Shown here piece by piece: positions 46,900 to 59,340 of a stretch of 64,000 bases of DNA. The notes below the pieces were generated by a model that saw nothing but the letters and a program-made list of their open reading frames with translations, did not search any database and was not told the DNA's origin. Position 1 is the stretch's first letter. Each line of letters opens with the position of its first letter. The stretch comes from Cryptomeria japonica (lineage: Eukaryota; Streptophyta; Pinopsida; Cupressales; Cupressaceae), in NCBI RefSeq assembly GCF_030272615.1, contig NC_081413.1, positions 601,400,709 through 601,464,708 of the forward strand, given 5' to 3'. Made by a program: the position numbers and the translations under genes.

Positions 46900-47179
46900 T
46901 GTTGATTATAAATGAGCAAAGAAAACATAATAATCAACAGTAAAACAAAGAAACTATAACAGAAGTGAAAACACAACAATGCATAACACGAAATTTAACG
47001 TGGTTCACCATTATTGGCTACATCCACTAGAAAGCAGGGAACACTTCTATTAATCAATCTCCAATACTATAGTACATACACATGGGCTACACAACCATTT
47101 ATATACGCATTCAGCCATGAAATGAAGAGTGTGGAAAAGGTGAATGGTCATGTGATTGTTGGGCTTCACATTCCCAACA
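46900..47179 (-). mobile_element. Small solo LTR (280 bp)
   Basis: Ends TGTTGATTAT ... CATTCCCAACA, with ACAAT on both sides. Minus orientation would start TGTTGGGAATG. It includes TTTATATACG (a TATA-like box) and ACGTGGTTCACC. Copy 1 at about 15858-15872 has no insertion. Probably a solo LTR of a small copia or TRIM-type element. Confidence 0.8.
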
Positions 47180-47184
47180 ACAAT
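47180..47184. repeat. Target-site duplication of the small solo LTR, right
   Basis: ACAAT, identical to 46895-46899. Confidence 0.82.
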
Positions 47185-47199
47185 AACACATTATTTTCA

Positions 47200-48065
47200 T
47201 CAAACCATGTGAACCTGATTGAAGACCGGATCCATCATAAGCTCTGCAATAGAAAGCCTCACCATTCTTGGTGCCAAGCATTTATCAATCAATTGTCTAA
47301 CTTGTGGATCCAGAACCTTTCCCAAAGCTGCAGGCATTCTACCAGAAGTCGCCTTCTTGTAAACTTGAGCTACACTACTACACTCGTTATAAGGAATCTC
47401 TATGGTAACCATCTCCATAATGCACATTCCAAATGAATAGATATCCACTAGTTCATCATAATTCTCCTCATACAATTCAAGAGCCATGAAATTAGGTGTA
47501 CCAACAACACTATGTGCAAACCCATCTTGCCCAAGAACATAGGAAAGTCCCAAATCCCCAATCTTGAGTATGCCAGAGTTTCCCTCCACAAAAATGTTGG
47601 AGCAGTTCAAGTCCCTGTGAATAATTTGAGGGCGACAGCCATGCAAATAATTCAAGCCCCTCAATATCTGTCATGCCTAATTCTTGATTGCATGCATTGA
47701 AACATGCCTATGCTTCTGTCGATATTGTCTCAAGGTCTCTGATGGGCAGGATTCAATAATGAAGTTGATTCTTTCAGTGTTTATGTCTAGCCAGGCATCA
47801 TAAAACATCAAGATGTTGTCATGACTGGAGAACCCAACAAAGAGACTTTCAAGTAGAGTCTTTGCATGCAGTAATCATTGAGCCATTACAAAGACACCTT
47901 GTTCCATGCAACTTCAATACCATCTTTGTAATCAAATGCCTAGTAAACTGTCTTAAAGGCACCATGACCCAATACATCAGCATAATGACCATACCTACAA
48001 GTGAGATCCATTTCCTCAAATGCTTCCGTATTCTCATCGCTGCACTCAAATTCTACACTCCTCGT
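47200..48065 (-). pseudogene. WNK-type protein kinase pseudogene, copy 2
   Basis: A fuller kinase text than copy 1. N-lobe: ENTEAFEEMDLTCRYGHYAD, VLGHGAFKTVY, then AFDYKDGIEVAWNKVSL. The Lys of the glycine loop (AFKTVY) and Asn at the usual VAxK lysine are the WNK signature. Next [74 protein letters not shown] (metal-binding Asp kept), [53 protein letters not shown]. Stops: after KTVY, after VSL, and two in KN..A..QILRG where Trp and Arg are usual. Asn replaces the catalytic-loop Lys in HRDLN. The N-lobe text then continues after a short unreadable stretch. Not functional. Confidence 0.9.
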
Positions 48066-48261
48066 GTCTTCTTTCTTTTGACTCTTTTCTACCCACAAAA
48101 GATGTTTCAAGCAAGCAAGTATAAAATACCTCTGCTAAGAAAGAAAGTAATATGTTGGCATATCCCAAAATTCTGAGGAAAATACGAAATAGAAATGTAT
48201 GATGCAACAGAGAAGTGAACTCTTTTCTAATTATGGATTGCTTTTCTTCCAAGAATATTGC

Positions 48262-48835
48262 ATGCATTGTCTACATTAATTGTTGCATATTATATTGATT
48301 GTTTTTCTTCCAGATATATTTTCTATTTTTTAACATGTTAAAAGAATTTTATTTTTTTAAAGAAATGCAAGATTTTTATTCTTTTATTATTTCCTTAGAT
48401 TAGTTTTTATTATTAAAGAATCATTTCAAACTTTTTAGTTTCTTTATTCCTTTTTATTATTATTACAAAGAATAATTTTTTAGCTTATAAAATTGATTTT
48501 ACTTTTTATATTTATTTTACAAAATATTAACATTTTCTGTATTTATGAATTGTAGATATATATAATTTTTAGGGAATAATTATCTAGTTATATTTTTTTT
48601 AAATAATAAAAAATAATTATATGTGTATATCTTTATTTCATTAAATATTTTATATAAAATTAATTTGGTTAAATTTAGAGTGGCATAATATTTAATTTAT
48701 TTATAAAATTTAATAGATATAGAATAAATATGTGATTATGCATTATTAATAATTATTGCATATAAATTTATTTGTACATTTTATTTTATTCAAAACTAGC
48801 ATAGATATCTTAAATACAACTATCTAAAAGATGCT
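48262..48835. repeat. AT-rich module, copy 2
   Basis: Resembles 19975-20560. No gene. It lies upstream of the WNK text in gene orientation. Confidence 0.55.
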
Positions 48836-48840
48836 AAGAG

Positions 48841-48930
48841 ATAATAGTCTTGATGTCACTATGGCCAAACACATTAGCATAATGTCCATTGTCTCTCTAT
48901 TCTCATCACTGTAGTCAAATTTGAGAGATG
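48841..48930 (-). pseudogene. Third WNK fragment (N-lobe start only)
   Basis: The minus strand reads GHYANVFGHSDIKTII, matching GHYADVLGHGAFKTVY of copy 2, preceded by text like SDENTE. With the following 48950-49255 it repeats, in the same order, about 48490-47950, so it is a partial direct duplication next to copy 2. Confidence 0.7.
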
Positions 48931-48949
48931 TCTCCCTAAATTCAAAAAG

Positions 48950-50477
48950 AAGATGAAATGGTGAAACAAATGTAAATGCATGATGCAACCCTTTTCTAAT
49001 TATTAATTGTTTTCTTTCATGAATATTTTAGATTAAGTTTTTTTTTAGGTATATATTAATTGTTGTGTGTTACATTACTTGTATTTCTTGCAAGTATATT
49101 TTTTATTTTTTAATGTTGAAATTTCTTATTTTTGTATTTCTTTCAAAAATCAGTTTTTATTATTAAAAAATTATTTAAACCTTTTCAAATTTTTTCTTAT
49201 AAAAATAATATATATTTTTAATTTTAAAAAAATACGATCTTTTTTAATTTACGTGGAAAATCTTTCAAAGAAAAACCATAAAGAAGATTGCTTGGATCTA
49301 ATATCCAAATTTAGCCACAACTAAAATAAAGTGATCTAGGCACCAACTCGCTAGAGACACCAATCCCAAGCACCATCTCAACAAGAGACATTAGTCTCTT
49401 TTGTTTGGAGGCATTGACCTCTTCTACTTTCTAAAACTTTCTTCAATAGATAATGAACATTTATCTATGTTCTAAAAATTCACTCATTAGAATGATATCA
49501 CTTTTTACTCTAAACTTTGCATTTCGATCTCCTTCACAAATATCTACTTGTATCAAGTGTTTTTATAATTAGTTATGCTCTTCTTTGTTTTGTATTAATT
49601 ATGTTCTACTATCAAATGATAAAATATTTTTGTACATCTACATACTAATACTCTCAAAAAGGTTCTTCACCTTTATATACCCCTTTGGGCACCAAAAATA
49701 AATTACATGTCGTCCTCAAAAACCAATTCAGATTAAACACTTATTGTTAGCAATTTAACCATCAAATAAAACTCATTCAAACATATGAACATTCTAATGT
49801 TGGTCAAACACTTCATACTCTTTTCACCTTAAAAATAAACTTAACTCAAACTAGGTTGGCTAGTCAAGGGTTGGGGGTTGTCTTTACCACATGCCAAAAA
49901 TACAAGTTAAAACTTATACACAACCACAAAGTCTAATAGAGCACTTACAGAAAAAATAAAGGAAAAAAAATTGATTTCAAAGTTATCCTATTGGGAGTTA
50001 GGGTTATCCTCTACCTCTTTTCAAAAATTCTCAAACATGCTAAACCAAACAACTAATTATCTATGCTTCATCAAAATCAACAAATTGCAAATGGAAACAC
50101 TTTCTCAGAGGTCAGGGGGTGGTGGTTTGCCAAACAAAATTCCATCATATTGCAAACATGTTAAGGTACATGTTCGAATATTAATGCCTAATGTGCCATC
50201 AAGTATTGGGGGTCGAGTATACCTTTTACCTTCTACCAAAAATTGTAACAACACTCAAATAGTATTGTCAATGAACATTTACGCTATAATGGGGGTCAAC
50301 AATTCAACATAACATATTCCATGCCAAATCCAAACTAGACAAGCAGAATGTTTGATCAACGAAGACACAAGTCATTTTGGCGGTCGTAGGTTAGACCTCC
50401 ATCATACCAAGTTCTTATTAAAATTAAAAACAAAACAATGAACTCTCAAGGGATGAAACTTGATGAACTTATATTCC
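48950..50477. other. No gene; AT-rich module, then a possible old LTR
   Basis: 48950-49255 is the third, diverged AT-rich module. 49256-50477 shows no protein reading. It has a TATA-like CCTTTATATACCCC near 49672 and lies where the 3' LTR of remnant H would be expected before element G inserted. That role is inferred only from position. Confidence 0.4.
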
Positions 50478-51978
50478 TGTTGGTATTTCAGTAGAAAGAA
50501 AGATTGTTGATATTCATTAAGGATATTGAGAAGCTTGTTGGAGATTATTTGATATAACTGAAAAGGGATGATAACTATCTTTATAACATTATTTTGTCAT
50601 TGATGTCAAGAAATTGATTTTCTAATTCAATATGATGTTGCCATACCTTGAGAAGATTGATTTGAAGAGAATTAAGATGTCGGTAAAAGACACAGAAAGA
50701 ATGTGATGAATAAGGGGAGAAATAAGTTATTCAATGAGCAACTATTACCGAGTTAGACAATGATGAGATCATGATGTTTATATTGTTTTGATATCCTACA
50801 TATGTTGTTGATTGTAAGGTTAATACTATACTATGTCACCGAGCAAAGAACTGAGTCGGTAAAGCCTAAGGTTATCGATATCGGTTAATGAAGGTGGAAT
50901 GTCTACCGAGTAAAGTTTAGTATTTACCGAGTTGCAACCGAGTTATGACAGATCGCATTGGATGGATAAAAGCATTATTTAATGAAGGACAATGATTAGC
51001 TGGAGATGTATAAATGATTGGTATGTCATGCATGAAGTTTGTTAAGGATCTATGGCAAAGGTAGATCGGCAGGAAGATCTACAGCTCAGATTGAACCGCA
51101 ATAACCTTGTGTGCAAGTTCCAAGAAAGGAATGCAAGTCCCTAGGCAAGGTAAAATGTTTTCAGATCGAAGGATACATTGAACCTAGTCTAGATTAATGA
51201 TCTGACGGCTAAGATTGATCATGGGAAATGTGATCAAGGAGATTCAGCGGTTAGCAATTGTTTATAAATAAGGAATTGTTGATAAACAATGCATGCGGGC
51301 AAGTATAAGCACAAGGATGCTACATAGTGATTACCAAGCACAGAAGCTTGAAGACCTGTTTGAATAATAGAGTAAGGAGCCCAGCAGAGGGACAAGATAA
51401 GTCCTATGACAAGATTTTTTTGAGCAAATAAGAATCTACTTTAGCATTTTAGATGTGAAGTTGCAGATATATTTTTATTACTGTTGTTGTGTAAGTGACA
51501 GGAAATCTCTTAACTGAGTGGACTTAACAGTCTTATTTGTAAACCCTCTAGCAAGGTGACATTCTAAATGAGTGTTTGAAATCCTTTGACAAGGTCACTT
51601 CTAACAAAGTGAAGATCCTAACAGATCTAAGGGAAATCCCTTAACTGGGTCACATCTAGCAATGTGTTTGTAATCTTTAACAGGATTTGCTTTTAACCGA
51701 GCATACTCTAGAAGAGTATATTTCTTAGTGGGTCCGAAATCCCACATTCGTTTTTCCCTATTTGGGTTTCCACGTTAAATCTGGTGTTATATGTGTTATG
51801 ATGATTATGTGCTTATGAGTTAGCATAATCAGCAGTTTTTGGTTATATTGTTGAAGTATAAGTTACTGAGGTTGAATCTGTTGATTTTATCTGAAGATTA
51901 AGTTTGTATGATTCACCCCACCCTCTCATATTGTTAGCTATTGGCATCTATACTTTACATTTAGCATTAGAACTTACA
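50478..51978 (+). repeat. 5' LTR of element G (1,501 bp)
   Basis: Starts TGTTGGTATTTC and ends AGAACTTACA. The motif TGATTCACCCCACCCTCTCA is at 51909-51928, near the 3' end. Confidence 0.93.
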
Positions 51979-51992
51979 ATTGGTATCAGAGC
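51979..51992 (+). other. Primer-binding site of element G
   Basis: ATTGGTATCAGAGC directly after the 5' LTR, complementary to initiator Met tRNA. Confidence 0.92.
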
Positions 51993-52043
51993 TCTGGACT
52001 CCAGAAGAAAAATTTTAAAGGTACTTGAGGCAAAGATCTGAAG

Positions 52044-55000
52044 ATGTATAAAAGGGATGCACCAAAGCTGAACAAGTCAAGTTTCTCCACATGGCAGAAA
52101 AGGATGAAGCTGCATTTATCAGGAATTGGAGAATATGCAACATATTATCTGGAGAATGATTACATTGCACCTAGAACCAACCCGATGACCTTGGAAGAGA
52201 TAAAGGCAAAGCAAGAACATATTCACGCTATGATTGAAATAACATCAGCATTGACCGACTCAGAGTTTAATGATCTAGAAGGCTGTAATGATGCAAAAGC
52301 AATGTGGACTAAGCTCATATCTGTGTATGGTGGTGATGAACATGTTCAAAGAGAAAAAGTAGATAGTCTAAGAGGACAACTTGAATCCATGAGAATGAAT
52401 GAACGTGAGAACATAACCCAATACAGTACAAGGCTAAAGGAGATTGTCAATCAAATTAAAGGAGCAAGAGAAACTATTGAAGAAAAGGATGTAACAAGTA
52501 ATTTGTTGAGAACCCTTCTACCTGCTTATGCCATTCGAGTCTCTGCAATCAATGAATTGAGGTCTATACCTAACATGCTAGTTTCTTGGATGCTACTATT
52601 GGTAAGCTACATGCATTTGAGTTAAGTAATTTTGATAATAGTGGGTCTTCGATAAATAAAGTAGAATCTGCATTCAGTTCTTTTCATATTGTTGAATCTG
52701 ATGATTACAATGATAGAATGAGTAAGTACTCTTAAGGGAATCACAGTGGAGCAAGTGACAGATTTCGTAAGAACAGAGAAGAAGTGCACAAACTGTATGA
52801 GGAAATCAAGAAGCAAGAAGAGTTTGAAGCATTATTAGCCAGAAGGTTACCGAGAGGCAAAGGTAAGTATAAAAGGAAGCTACCTTTAAAATGTTTCAAT
52901 TGTGATAAAATAGGACATATGGCTTCTAACTGCCCTGACAAAGAATCTAGTGAAAAAAGAGAATACCGAGATAACAGGCAGAAAGACAACCAATATAGAG
53001 GACACTGAGACTTCAGAAGGAGAGATAGAAAGACATGTCTAGTAGCTGATGAGGAATCCAACGATGACAAATCTGATGAAATTGATATAGAGGAAGTTGT
53101 TTATGTGGCTATTAAAGATGGATCTGATGAAGAAAGGTATGAAGAAAAATCCCTAATATCTCACATAAATAATAATGATTCTTGGATCATAGATAGTGGA
53201 TGCTCACATCATATGACAGGTGATAAACACAAGTTTGTTAAATTAGAATATTATGATGGAGCCTATGTAAGATTTGGTAATGATGCACCATGTCTGGTGA
53301 AAGGTAAAGGATCTATAACACTTCTTGACAATGCTAAATGTGATGATGTATACTAGGTTGAAGGATTGAAATATATTTTGTTGAGTGTAGCATAGCTAAA
53401 CAATACAGGATACCGAATAGAATTTCTGAAAGGAGTTGTCAAAGTTCATGACAAGCATGGAAAGTTAGTTGCTACTGGGACACAAAAAAAATGTAATACA
53501 TTTCATCTTGATTCAAATCGGAACAAGTGTCTTTATGCTAAGATGCATGATACCTGGTTATGGCATAAAAGGTTTTGTCATGTAAATTTTGACAATCTGA
53601 TCAAAATAAGTAGGAAGCACCGAGTAAGAGGTCTACCGAGTCTGGAAAAACCTGAGAATGCTATGTGCCAAGGATGCCATATGGGTAAGATGATAAGATC
53701 AAGCTTTACAAGTAAGTCCTACACTTCTAAAGGAATTTTAGATCTAGTACACACTGATCTTTGTGGTCCCATGAAAGTTCAAAGTTATTATAGTGATAAA
53801 TATTTCATATTATTTGTGGATGATTACTCAAGGATGATGTCAGTTATGTTTTTAAAAGAAAAATCAAAAGCTTTTCAAATGTTTAAATGGTACAAGGCAA
53901 GAGTTGAAAATGAAATAGGAAGACAGCTGAAATGTCTTAGATCTGACAGAGGAGGAGAGTTCACTTCTAAAGAATTTAACTTATTCTGCAATGATCATGG
54001 TATAAAAAGGCAAGTATCTACACTGAAAATACCTCAAAAAAATGGGATAGCTGAGAGAAGAAACAGATCAATTGTAGATTGTGCAAGAACCCTGATGATA
54101 GAAAAAAGGGTACCTCAAACATTTTGGAGAGAAGCAATCAGCACTGCAGTTTACACCCTGAACTGAGTTCAACTAAAGAAAGGAACTATGAATACACCAT
54201 ATGAGATCTGGTATGACAAGAAACCTAATGTAAGTTATTTTAAAATCTTTGGAAGTAGATGTTATGTTCAAAAAGATGACAGAAATGGAAAGTTTGATCA
54301 GAAAAGTGAAGAAGGAACATTTCCTGGTTATTCTTCTAGAAGTAAAGCATTTAAATGTCTGATCAAATCATCTAACAAAATAGTGGAAACTGCAAATGTG
54401 AAAATTGATGAATTTGCAGAAAGAAATAATGAAAGAAATTCCAAAGAACCAAAAGATTATGAAGAATTTGTTTATGTTCAACTGAGAAGTCCTACCGAGA
54501 AAGCTGCTAAAGAAAATGAAGATAATGTCCAGTTACCGAGTGATGAAGAAGATCATATAGAACCTACCGAGCCTATATTAGCCAAATATGTCAAAAGACA
54601 TCATGCATCAAGTCAGATTATAGGAGATAAGGATGATCCAGTGATGACAAGGAACAAATTGAGACAGAACACATGTCTAATATCTGAATTTGAACCGAGA
54701 ATAGTGAAAGAGGCATTTAACAGTGAAGATTGGGTAAATGCTATGATAGAAGAGATTGATCAAATCAAGAAGAATGACACATGGACACTGATCCCAAGAC
54801 CAAAGGACAAAAATGTAATCGGTACAAAGTGGATTTTCATAAACAAGCTGAATGAAAAAGGTAAGGCCATTCACAACAAAGCAAGAAGGAATAGATTATG
54901 GTGAGACTTTTGCACCTGTGGCTAGACTTGAGGGAGTAAGAACATTGTTGGCATATGTTGCTTTCAAAAATTTCAAATTATATCAAATGGATGTTAAATT

Positions 55001-56198
55001 TGCATTTTTGAATGGTATACTAGAAGAATTTTACATTGAACAACCTGAAGGATTTGTTGAAGATAGGAGTAAAGATCAAGTGTGTAAACTAAACAAGGCT
55101 TTATATGGTCTGAAACAAGCACCTAGAGCATGGTATGAGAGACTGAACTCTTACTTAATCAAGATTGGTTTTATAAGGACAAGTGAAAACAACAATATGT
55201 ACATGAAGAATGATGAGGACAATGGAATACTGATCTCAGCCATATTTGTTGATGATATTATTTTTTGTGGTAATGACTCCTTATGCAAGAATTTTGGAAA
55301 TGAAATGTGCAAAGAATTTGAGATGTCATTAATCGGTGAGATAAAATATTTTATAGGTTTACAGATACTGCAAATGAAAGATGAGATTTTCATTACTCAA
55401 TCCAAGTACATAAAGGAAATCTTGAAGAAATTTGGAATGGAGGATTCTAAACCAGTAAGTACTCCTATGACTACTAACTGTAAACTATCAAAGAATGATG
55501 AATTTGCATATGTTGATGAGACACTTTACCGATCTATGATTGGAAAGTTGCAATATGTTGTGCATAGTAGACCGGATATAGCACATGCAGTAGGTATTGT
55601 TGCAAGATTCTTTGCAGATCCCAAGGAAACCCATATGACAGCAATCAAGAGAATTTTCAGATACCTAAGAGGCACTGAAGATTATGGCTTGGTATATGAA
55701 AAGAGGAATGATTTTGATTTAAAAGTTTATACTGATGCTGATTGGGCAGGCAACATAGATGACAAGAAAAGCACAAGTGGTGGAGCTTTCTTTTTAGGAG
55801 AAAGACTAGTGAGTTGGCTTAGCAAGAAACAAGGATGTATCTCACAGTCAACAGCAAAAGCTGAATATGTTGCTGCAGCATTGAATTGTACCAATATAGC
55901 ATGGATCAAACAATTGTTGGAAGGTATAAATGAGAAATTTATCGAGCTAGTAACTATATTCTGTGATAATACTAGTGCTATTAACATTTCAAAGAATCCA
56001 GTAATGCACTCTAAGACAAAACATATTTCTATAAAGTATCATTATCTCAGAGAAGAAGTTCAAGAGAAGAAAGTTGTGCTAGAATATATTAGTTCAAAGC
56101 AGCAATTAGCAGACATCTTCACAAAGCCATTGCCAAGGGACACTTTTGAGTATCTTAGAAGCAAGTTAGGGGTCCTACCCCTATCTTCTACTCACTGA
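52044..56198 (+). pseudogene. gag-pol polyprotein of copia element G
   Basis: Starts at ATG 52044 (MYKRDAPKLNKSSFSTWQKR), the first ATG after the primer-binding site. Gag runs to zinc knuckle CFNCDKIGHMASNC (about 52892-52933). Protease WIIDSGCSHHMTGD; integrase WLWHKRFCHVNF, CQGCHMG, HTDLCGPM, FVDDYSRMM, RSDRGGEF, NGIAERRNRS; RT GTKWIF to [11 protein letters not shown]; RNase H DADWAGN, AEYVAA, FCDNTSA; end [19 protein letters not shown]. Defects: a one-base loss near 52590, TAA at 52733, TGA at 53006, TAG in VY.VEGLKY (Trp in E), TAG in SVA.LNN (Gln in E), TGA in YTLN.VQL (Trp in E), and about 29 bases missing near 54885 between NKAR and [11 protein letters not shown] and RNase H catalytic residues are intact from 54880 on. 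Confidence 0.94.
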
Positions 56199-56212
56199 CA
56201 GAGTTCGGTGTA

Positions 56213-56259
56213 AGCATCAATTCGATGAATCTACATAATATTATGTGTGGATTGATGCT
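56213..56259 (+). other. Nested hairpin just after pol of element G
   Basis: AGCATCAAT (56213-56221) pairs with ATTGATGCT (56251-56259). Inside lies the palindrome ACATAATATTATGT (56232-56245). It begins 15 bases after the pol stop. Confidence 0.7.
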
Positions 56260-56414
56260 AATTTATGCACTTTAGAAGGTTTTCTAAAGGTGTGCAAGAA
56301 ATAGTGAATAGAGACAAGTTACTCTGACTGAGATTGAGATGATACATAGCAAGGCAAATCACTTCATAGAGGAAGAAATCATGATTTAGTTCCTTTAATT
56401 TTTGGCATTGTTGT

Positions 56415-56697
56415 CAAAGGGGGAGAAGATTAAATGGTTGACTGAATGGTAAAGCCCTAAATGATGAAAATAACAGAAGATTAATGACAGGGGGAGAAGA
56501 TTACTGCAAAATGGAGAAGACTAAATGCAAGACAAAGCTCAGGAGCCTAATGAAAAAGGGAGAAGACTTCAGAAGATTTTAACAGCTCAAGGATAACAAG
56601 AGAAGTCTAACAGCAATCTGAATCCGAATCAATTTGAATATCGTGTTGGTATTACCATTTAATTGTTGGTTTTTCCATCAATGCCAAAGGGGGAGAT
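56415..56697 (+). other. Multiple polypurine tracts of element G
   Basis: CAAAGGGGGAGAAGA at 56415-56429, ACAGGGGGAGAAGA at 56487-56500, AAAAAGGGAGAAGA at 56553-56566 and AAAGGGGGAGAT at 56686-56697, the last directly before the 3' LTR. Confidence 0.85.
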
Positions 56698-58219
56698 TGT
56701 TGGCATTTCAGTAGAAAGAAAGATTATTGATATTCATTAAGGATATTGAGAAGGTTGTTGGAGATTATTTGATATAATTGAAAAAGGATGATAACTATCT
56801 TTATAACATTATTTTGTCATTGATGTCAAGAAATTGATTTTCTGATTTAGTATGATGTTGCCATATCTTGAGAAGATTGATTTGAAGAGAATTAAGATGT
56901 CGGTAAAAGACACAAAAAGAATGTGATGAATAAGGGGAGAAATAAGTTATTCAATGGGCAGCTATTACCGAGTTAGACAATGATGAGATCATGATGTTTA
57001 TATTGTTTTGATATCCTACATATGTTGTTGATTGTAAGGTTAATACTATACTATGTCATCGAGCAAAGAACCTAGTCAGTAAACCCTAAGGAACCTAGTC
57101 GGTATACCCTAAGGTTATCGATATCGGTTAATGAAGGTGGAATGTCTACCGAGTAAAGTTTAGTATTTACCAAGTTGCAACCGAGTTATGATAGATCACA
57201 TTGGACGGATAAAAGCATTATTTAATGAAGGACAATGATTAGCTGGAGATATATAAATGATTGGTATGTCGTGCATGAAGTTTGTTAAGGATCTAAGGCA
57301 AAGGGAGATTGGTAGGAAGATCTACAGCTCAAATTGAACCGCAATAACCTTGTGCAAGTTCCAAGAAAGGAATGCAAGTCCCTAGGCAAGGTAAAATGTT
57401 TTCAGATCGAAGGATACATTGAACCTAGTCTAGATTAATGATCTGACAGCTAAGATTGATCATGGGAAATGTGATCAAGGAGATTCAGTGGTTAGCAATT
57501 GTTTATAAATAAGGAATTGTTGATAAACAATGCATGCGGGCAAGTATAAGCACAAGGATGCTACATAGTGATTACCAAGCACAGAAGCTTGAAGACCTGT
57601 TTGAATAATAGAGTAAGGAGCCTAGAAGAGGGACAAGATAAGTCCTATGACAAGATTTTTTTGAGCAAATAAGAATCTACTTTAGCATTTTAGATGTGAA
57701 GTTGCAGATATATTTTTATTACTGTTGTTGTGTAAGTGACAGGAAATCTCTTAACTGAGTGGACTTAACAGTCTTATTTGTAAACCCTCTAGCAAGGTGA
57801 CATTCTAAATGAGTGTTTGAAATCCTTTGACAAGGTCACTTCTAACAAAGTGGAGATCCTAATAGATCTAAGGGAAATCCCTTAACTGGGTCACATCTAG
57901 CAATGTGTTTGTAATCTTTAACAAGATTTTCTTTTAACCAAGCATACTCTAGAGGAGTATATTTCTTAGTGGGTCTGAAATCCCACAGTGGTTTTTCCCT
58001 ATTTGGGTTTCCATGTTAAATCTGGTGTTATATGTGTTATGATGATTATGTGTTTATGAGTTAGCATAATTAGCAGTTTTTGGTTATATTGCTGAAGTAT
58101 AAGTTACCGAGGTTGAATCTGTTGATTTTATCTGAAGATTAAGTTTGAATGATTCACCCCCCCCTCTCATCTTGTTAGCTATTGGCATTTGTACTTTACA
58201 TTTAGTATCAGAACTTACA
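56698..58219 (+). repeat. 3' LTR of element G (1,522 bp)
   Basis: Starts TGTTGGCATTTC and ends AGAACTTACA. Motif TGATTCACCCCCCCCTCTCA at 58150-58169. Confidence 0.93.
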
Positions 58220-59230
58220 ATTCATGGATCCAAAACATATTAATCTCCTCCTTTGTCATTAGATCATCTTTGACATCAATGACAAAATGACAACAAACTC
58301 ACCTTTACAACAATCTTTCCCTTTCTTGATCAAAATATATTTTAATGTAACAACCTTTGCATTAATAAAAATAATTCCAACAATGTCCCCCTTTGACATT
58401 GATGGAAACCCTACAAAGAAATAATTAGAGAACTCCCTTTTTCTATAATGTTCCCCCTTTGATATGAACAGAAAAGGGATGTTCAATATTGTCACAAAGA
58501 AACTTCCCCTTTTGTACTACTCTTCTTTCTTTTGAACATCTCCCCCTTTTTACAACTTTACTTCTTTGACATCAATAGCAGTATTATCTCCCTCTTCTTG
58601 TAACTCTCCCACTTTTTCTCTAACTCTTCCCTTTTTATAAATCCAATAGTTGATCTTTCATTGAGCATATCACCAAAAACTATGAATTTGAAAGAGAAGG
58701 CAATCTTTAGCTCCCCCTAAATTTTTTCTTGTCCTTAAGCACTCAATAACAAGGTGAAGAAGATACCACTCTTGATTTATACCTAAGATACTCAAAAGTG
58801 TCTTTTAGAAGGGGCTTTGTAAATATATATACATTTTTTTTCTTTTTTGCAATGTACTCCAAATTGATATATTCTTTTTCTACCTTCTCTCTTAAGAAAT
58901 GATACTTGATAAGAATGTGCTTTGTCCTAGAGTGCATAATATGATTACAATTGAAATATTTATTGCACTATTGTTATAAAAAAATATTGAAATTGGAAGA
59001 TCATACTCTATTATAATGTCTTTCAATGTTTGCTTCATCCACAGAACATTTGCACAACATGACGTTACTGTTATGTACTTTTATTCGGTTATAAATAAAT
59101 AAACGTAAGCCTACTTATTTCTTAACCTAGACACTAGAATTCTGTTAAGAAAGAATGCTCCCCCACTCGTATGTTTTCTATTATCAACACTACCTACCCG
59201 ATTTAAATTTGTGTAATAACCCACTTGAAT
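58220..59230 (-). mobile_element. Copia (Sirevirus-like) 3' remnant (element H)
   Basis: Polypurine tracts on the minus strand (58383-58400 with GTCAAAGGGGGACAT, 58448-58465, 58540-58553) and the RNase H end of a pol gene. No LTR is certain. Element G inserted next to or within it. Confidence 0.65.
58743..59225 (-). pseudogene. Copia RNase H remnant of element H
   Basis: Reads [20 protein letters not shown], then TSCCANVLWMKQTLKDIIIE, PISIFFYNNSAINIS and, in another phase, MHSRTKHILIKYHFLREKVE, LEYIAKKKKNVYIFTKPLLK, DTFEYLRYKSRVV. The Asp of FCDN is Tyr here and the AEY block is lost. The phrase LWMKQTLKD resembles Sirevirus RNase H more than those of E and G. Dead. Confidence 0.82.
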
Positions 59231-59340
59231 CTAACCCAAAAACTCAACTGATTTTTTTTTTCTAATATATAAAAATATTGATTTGTTATTCTTATTTATT
59301 TTTTATTCAATCACAGACTCAGGTACATCTATCCAAACAA

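Larger units (their letters stand above)
44943..47194. other. Duplicated host segment, copy 2, non-coding part
   Basis: Matches 14370-15914 in order and orientation (for example ACCATAAGATTGATGGCATT). It contains a short TA run (45012-45032), a 65-bp foldback (45321-45385), about 370 bp not present in copy 1 (45738-46107), and a small solo LTR (46900-47179). No protein reading seen. Confidence 0.7.
50478..58219 (+). mobile_element. Ty1/copia element, Sirevirus-like (element G)
   Basis: A 7,742-bp element with LTRs at 50478-51978 and 56698-58219, Met-tRNA primer-binding site, gag-pol, a hairpin and repeated polypurine tracts. Flanking bases are ATTCC (50473-50477) and ATTCA (58220-58224), a five-base duplication with one change. 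The LTRs are very similar, with a few substitutions and a short duplication in the right one (about 57070-57110), so this is probably the youngest element here. Gag-pol has two frameshifts and five stops. Confidence 0.93.

Noticed and set aside
47014-47436. 140-codon plus-strand frame
   Set aside because: Antisense of WNK copy 2 joined to the small solo LTR.
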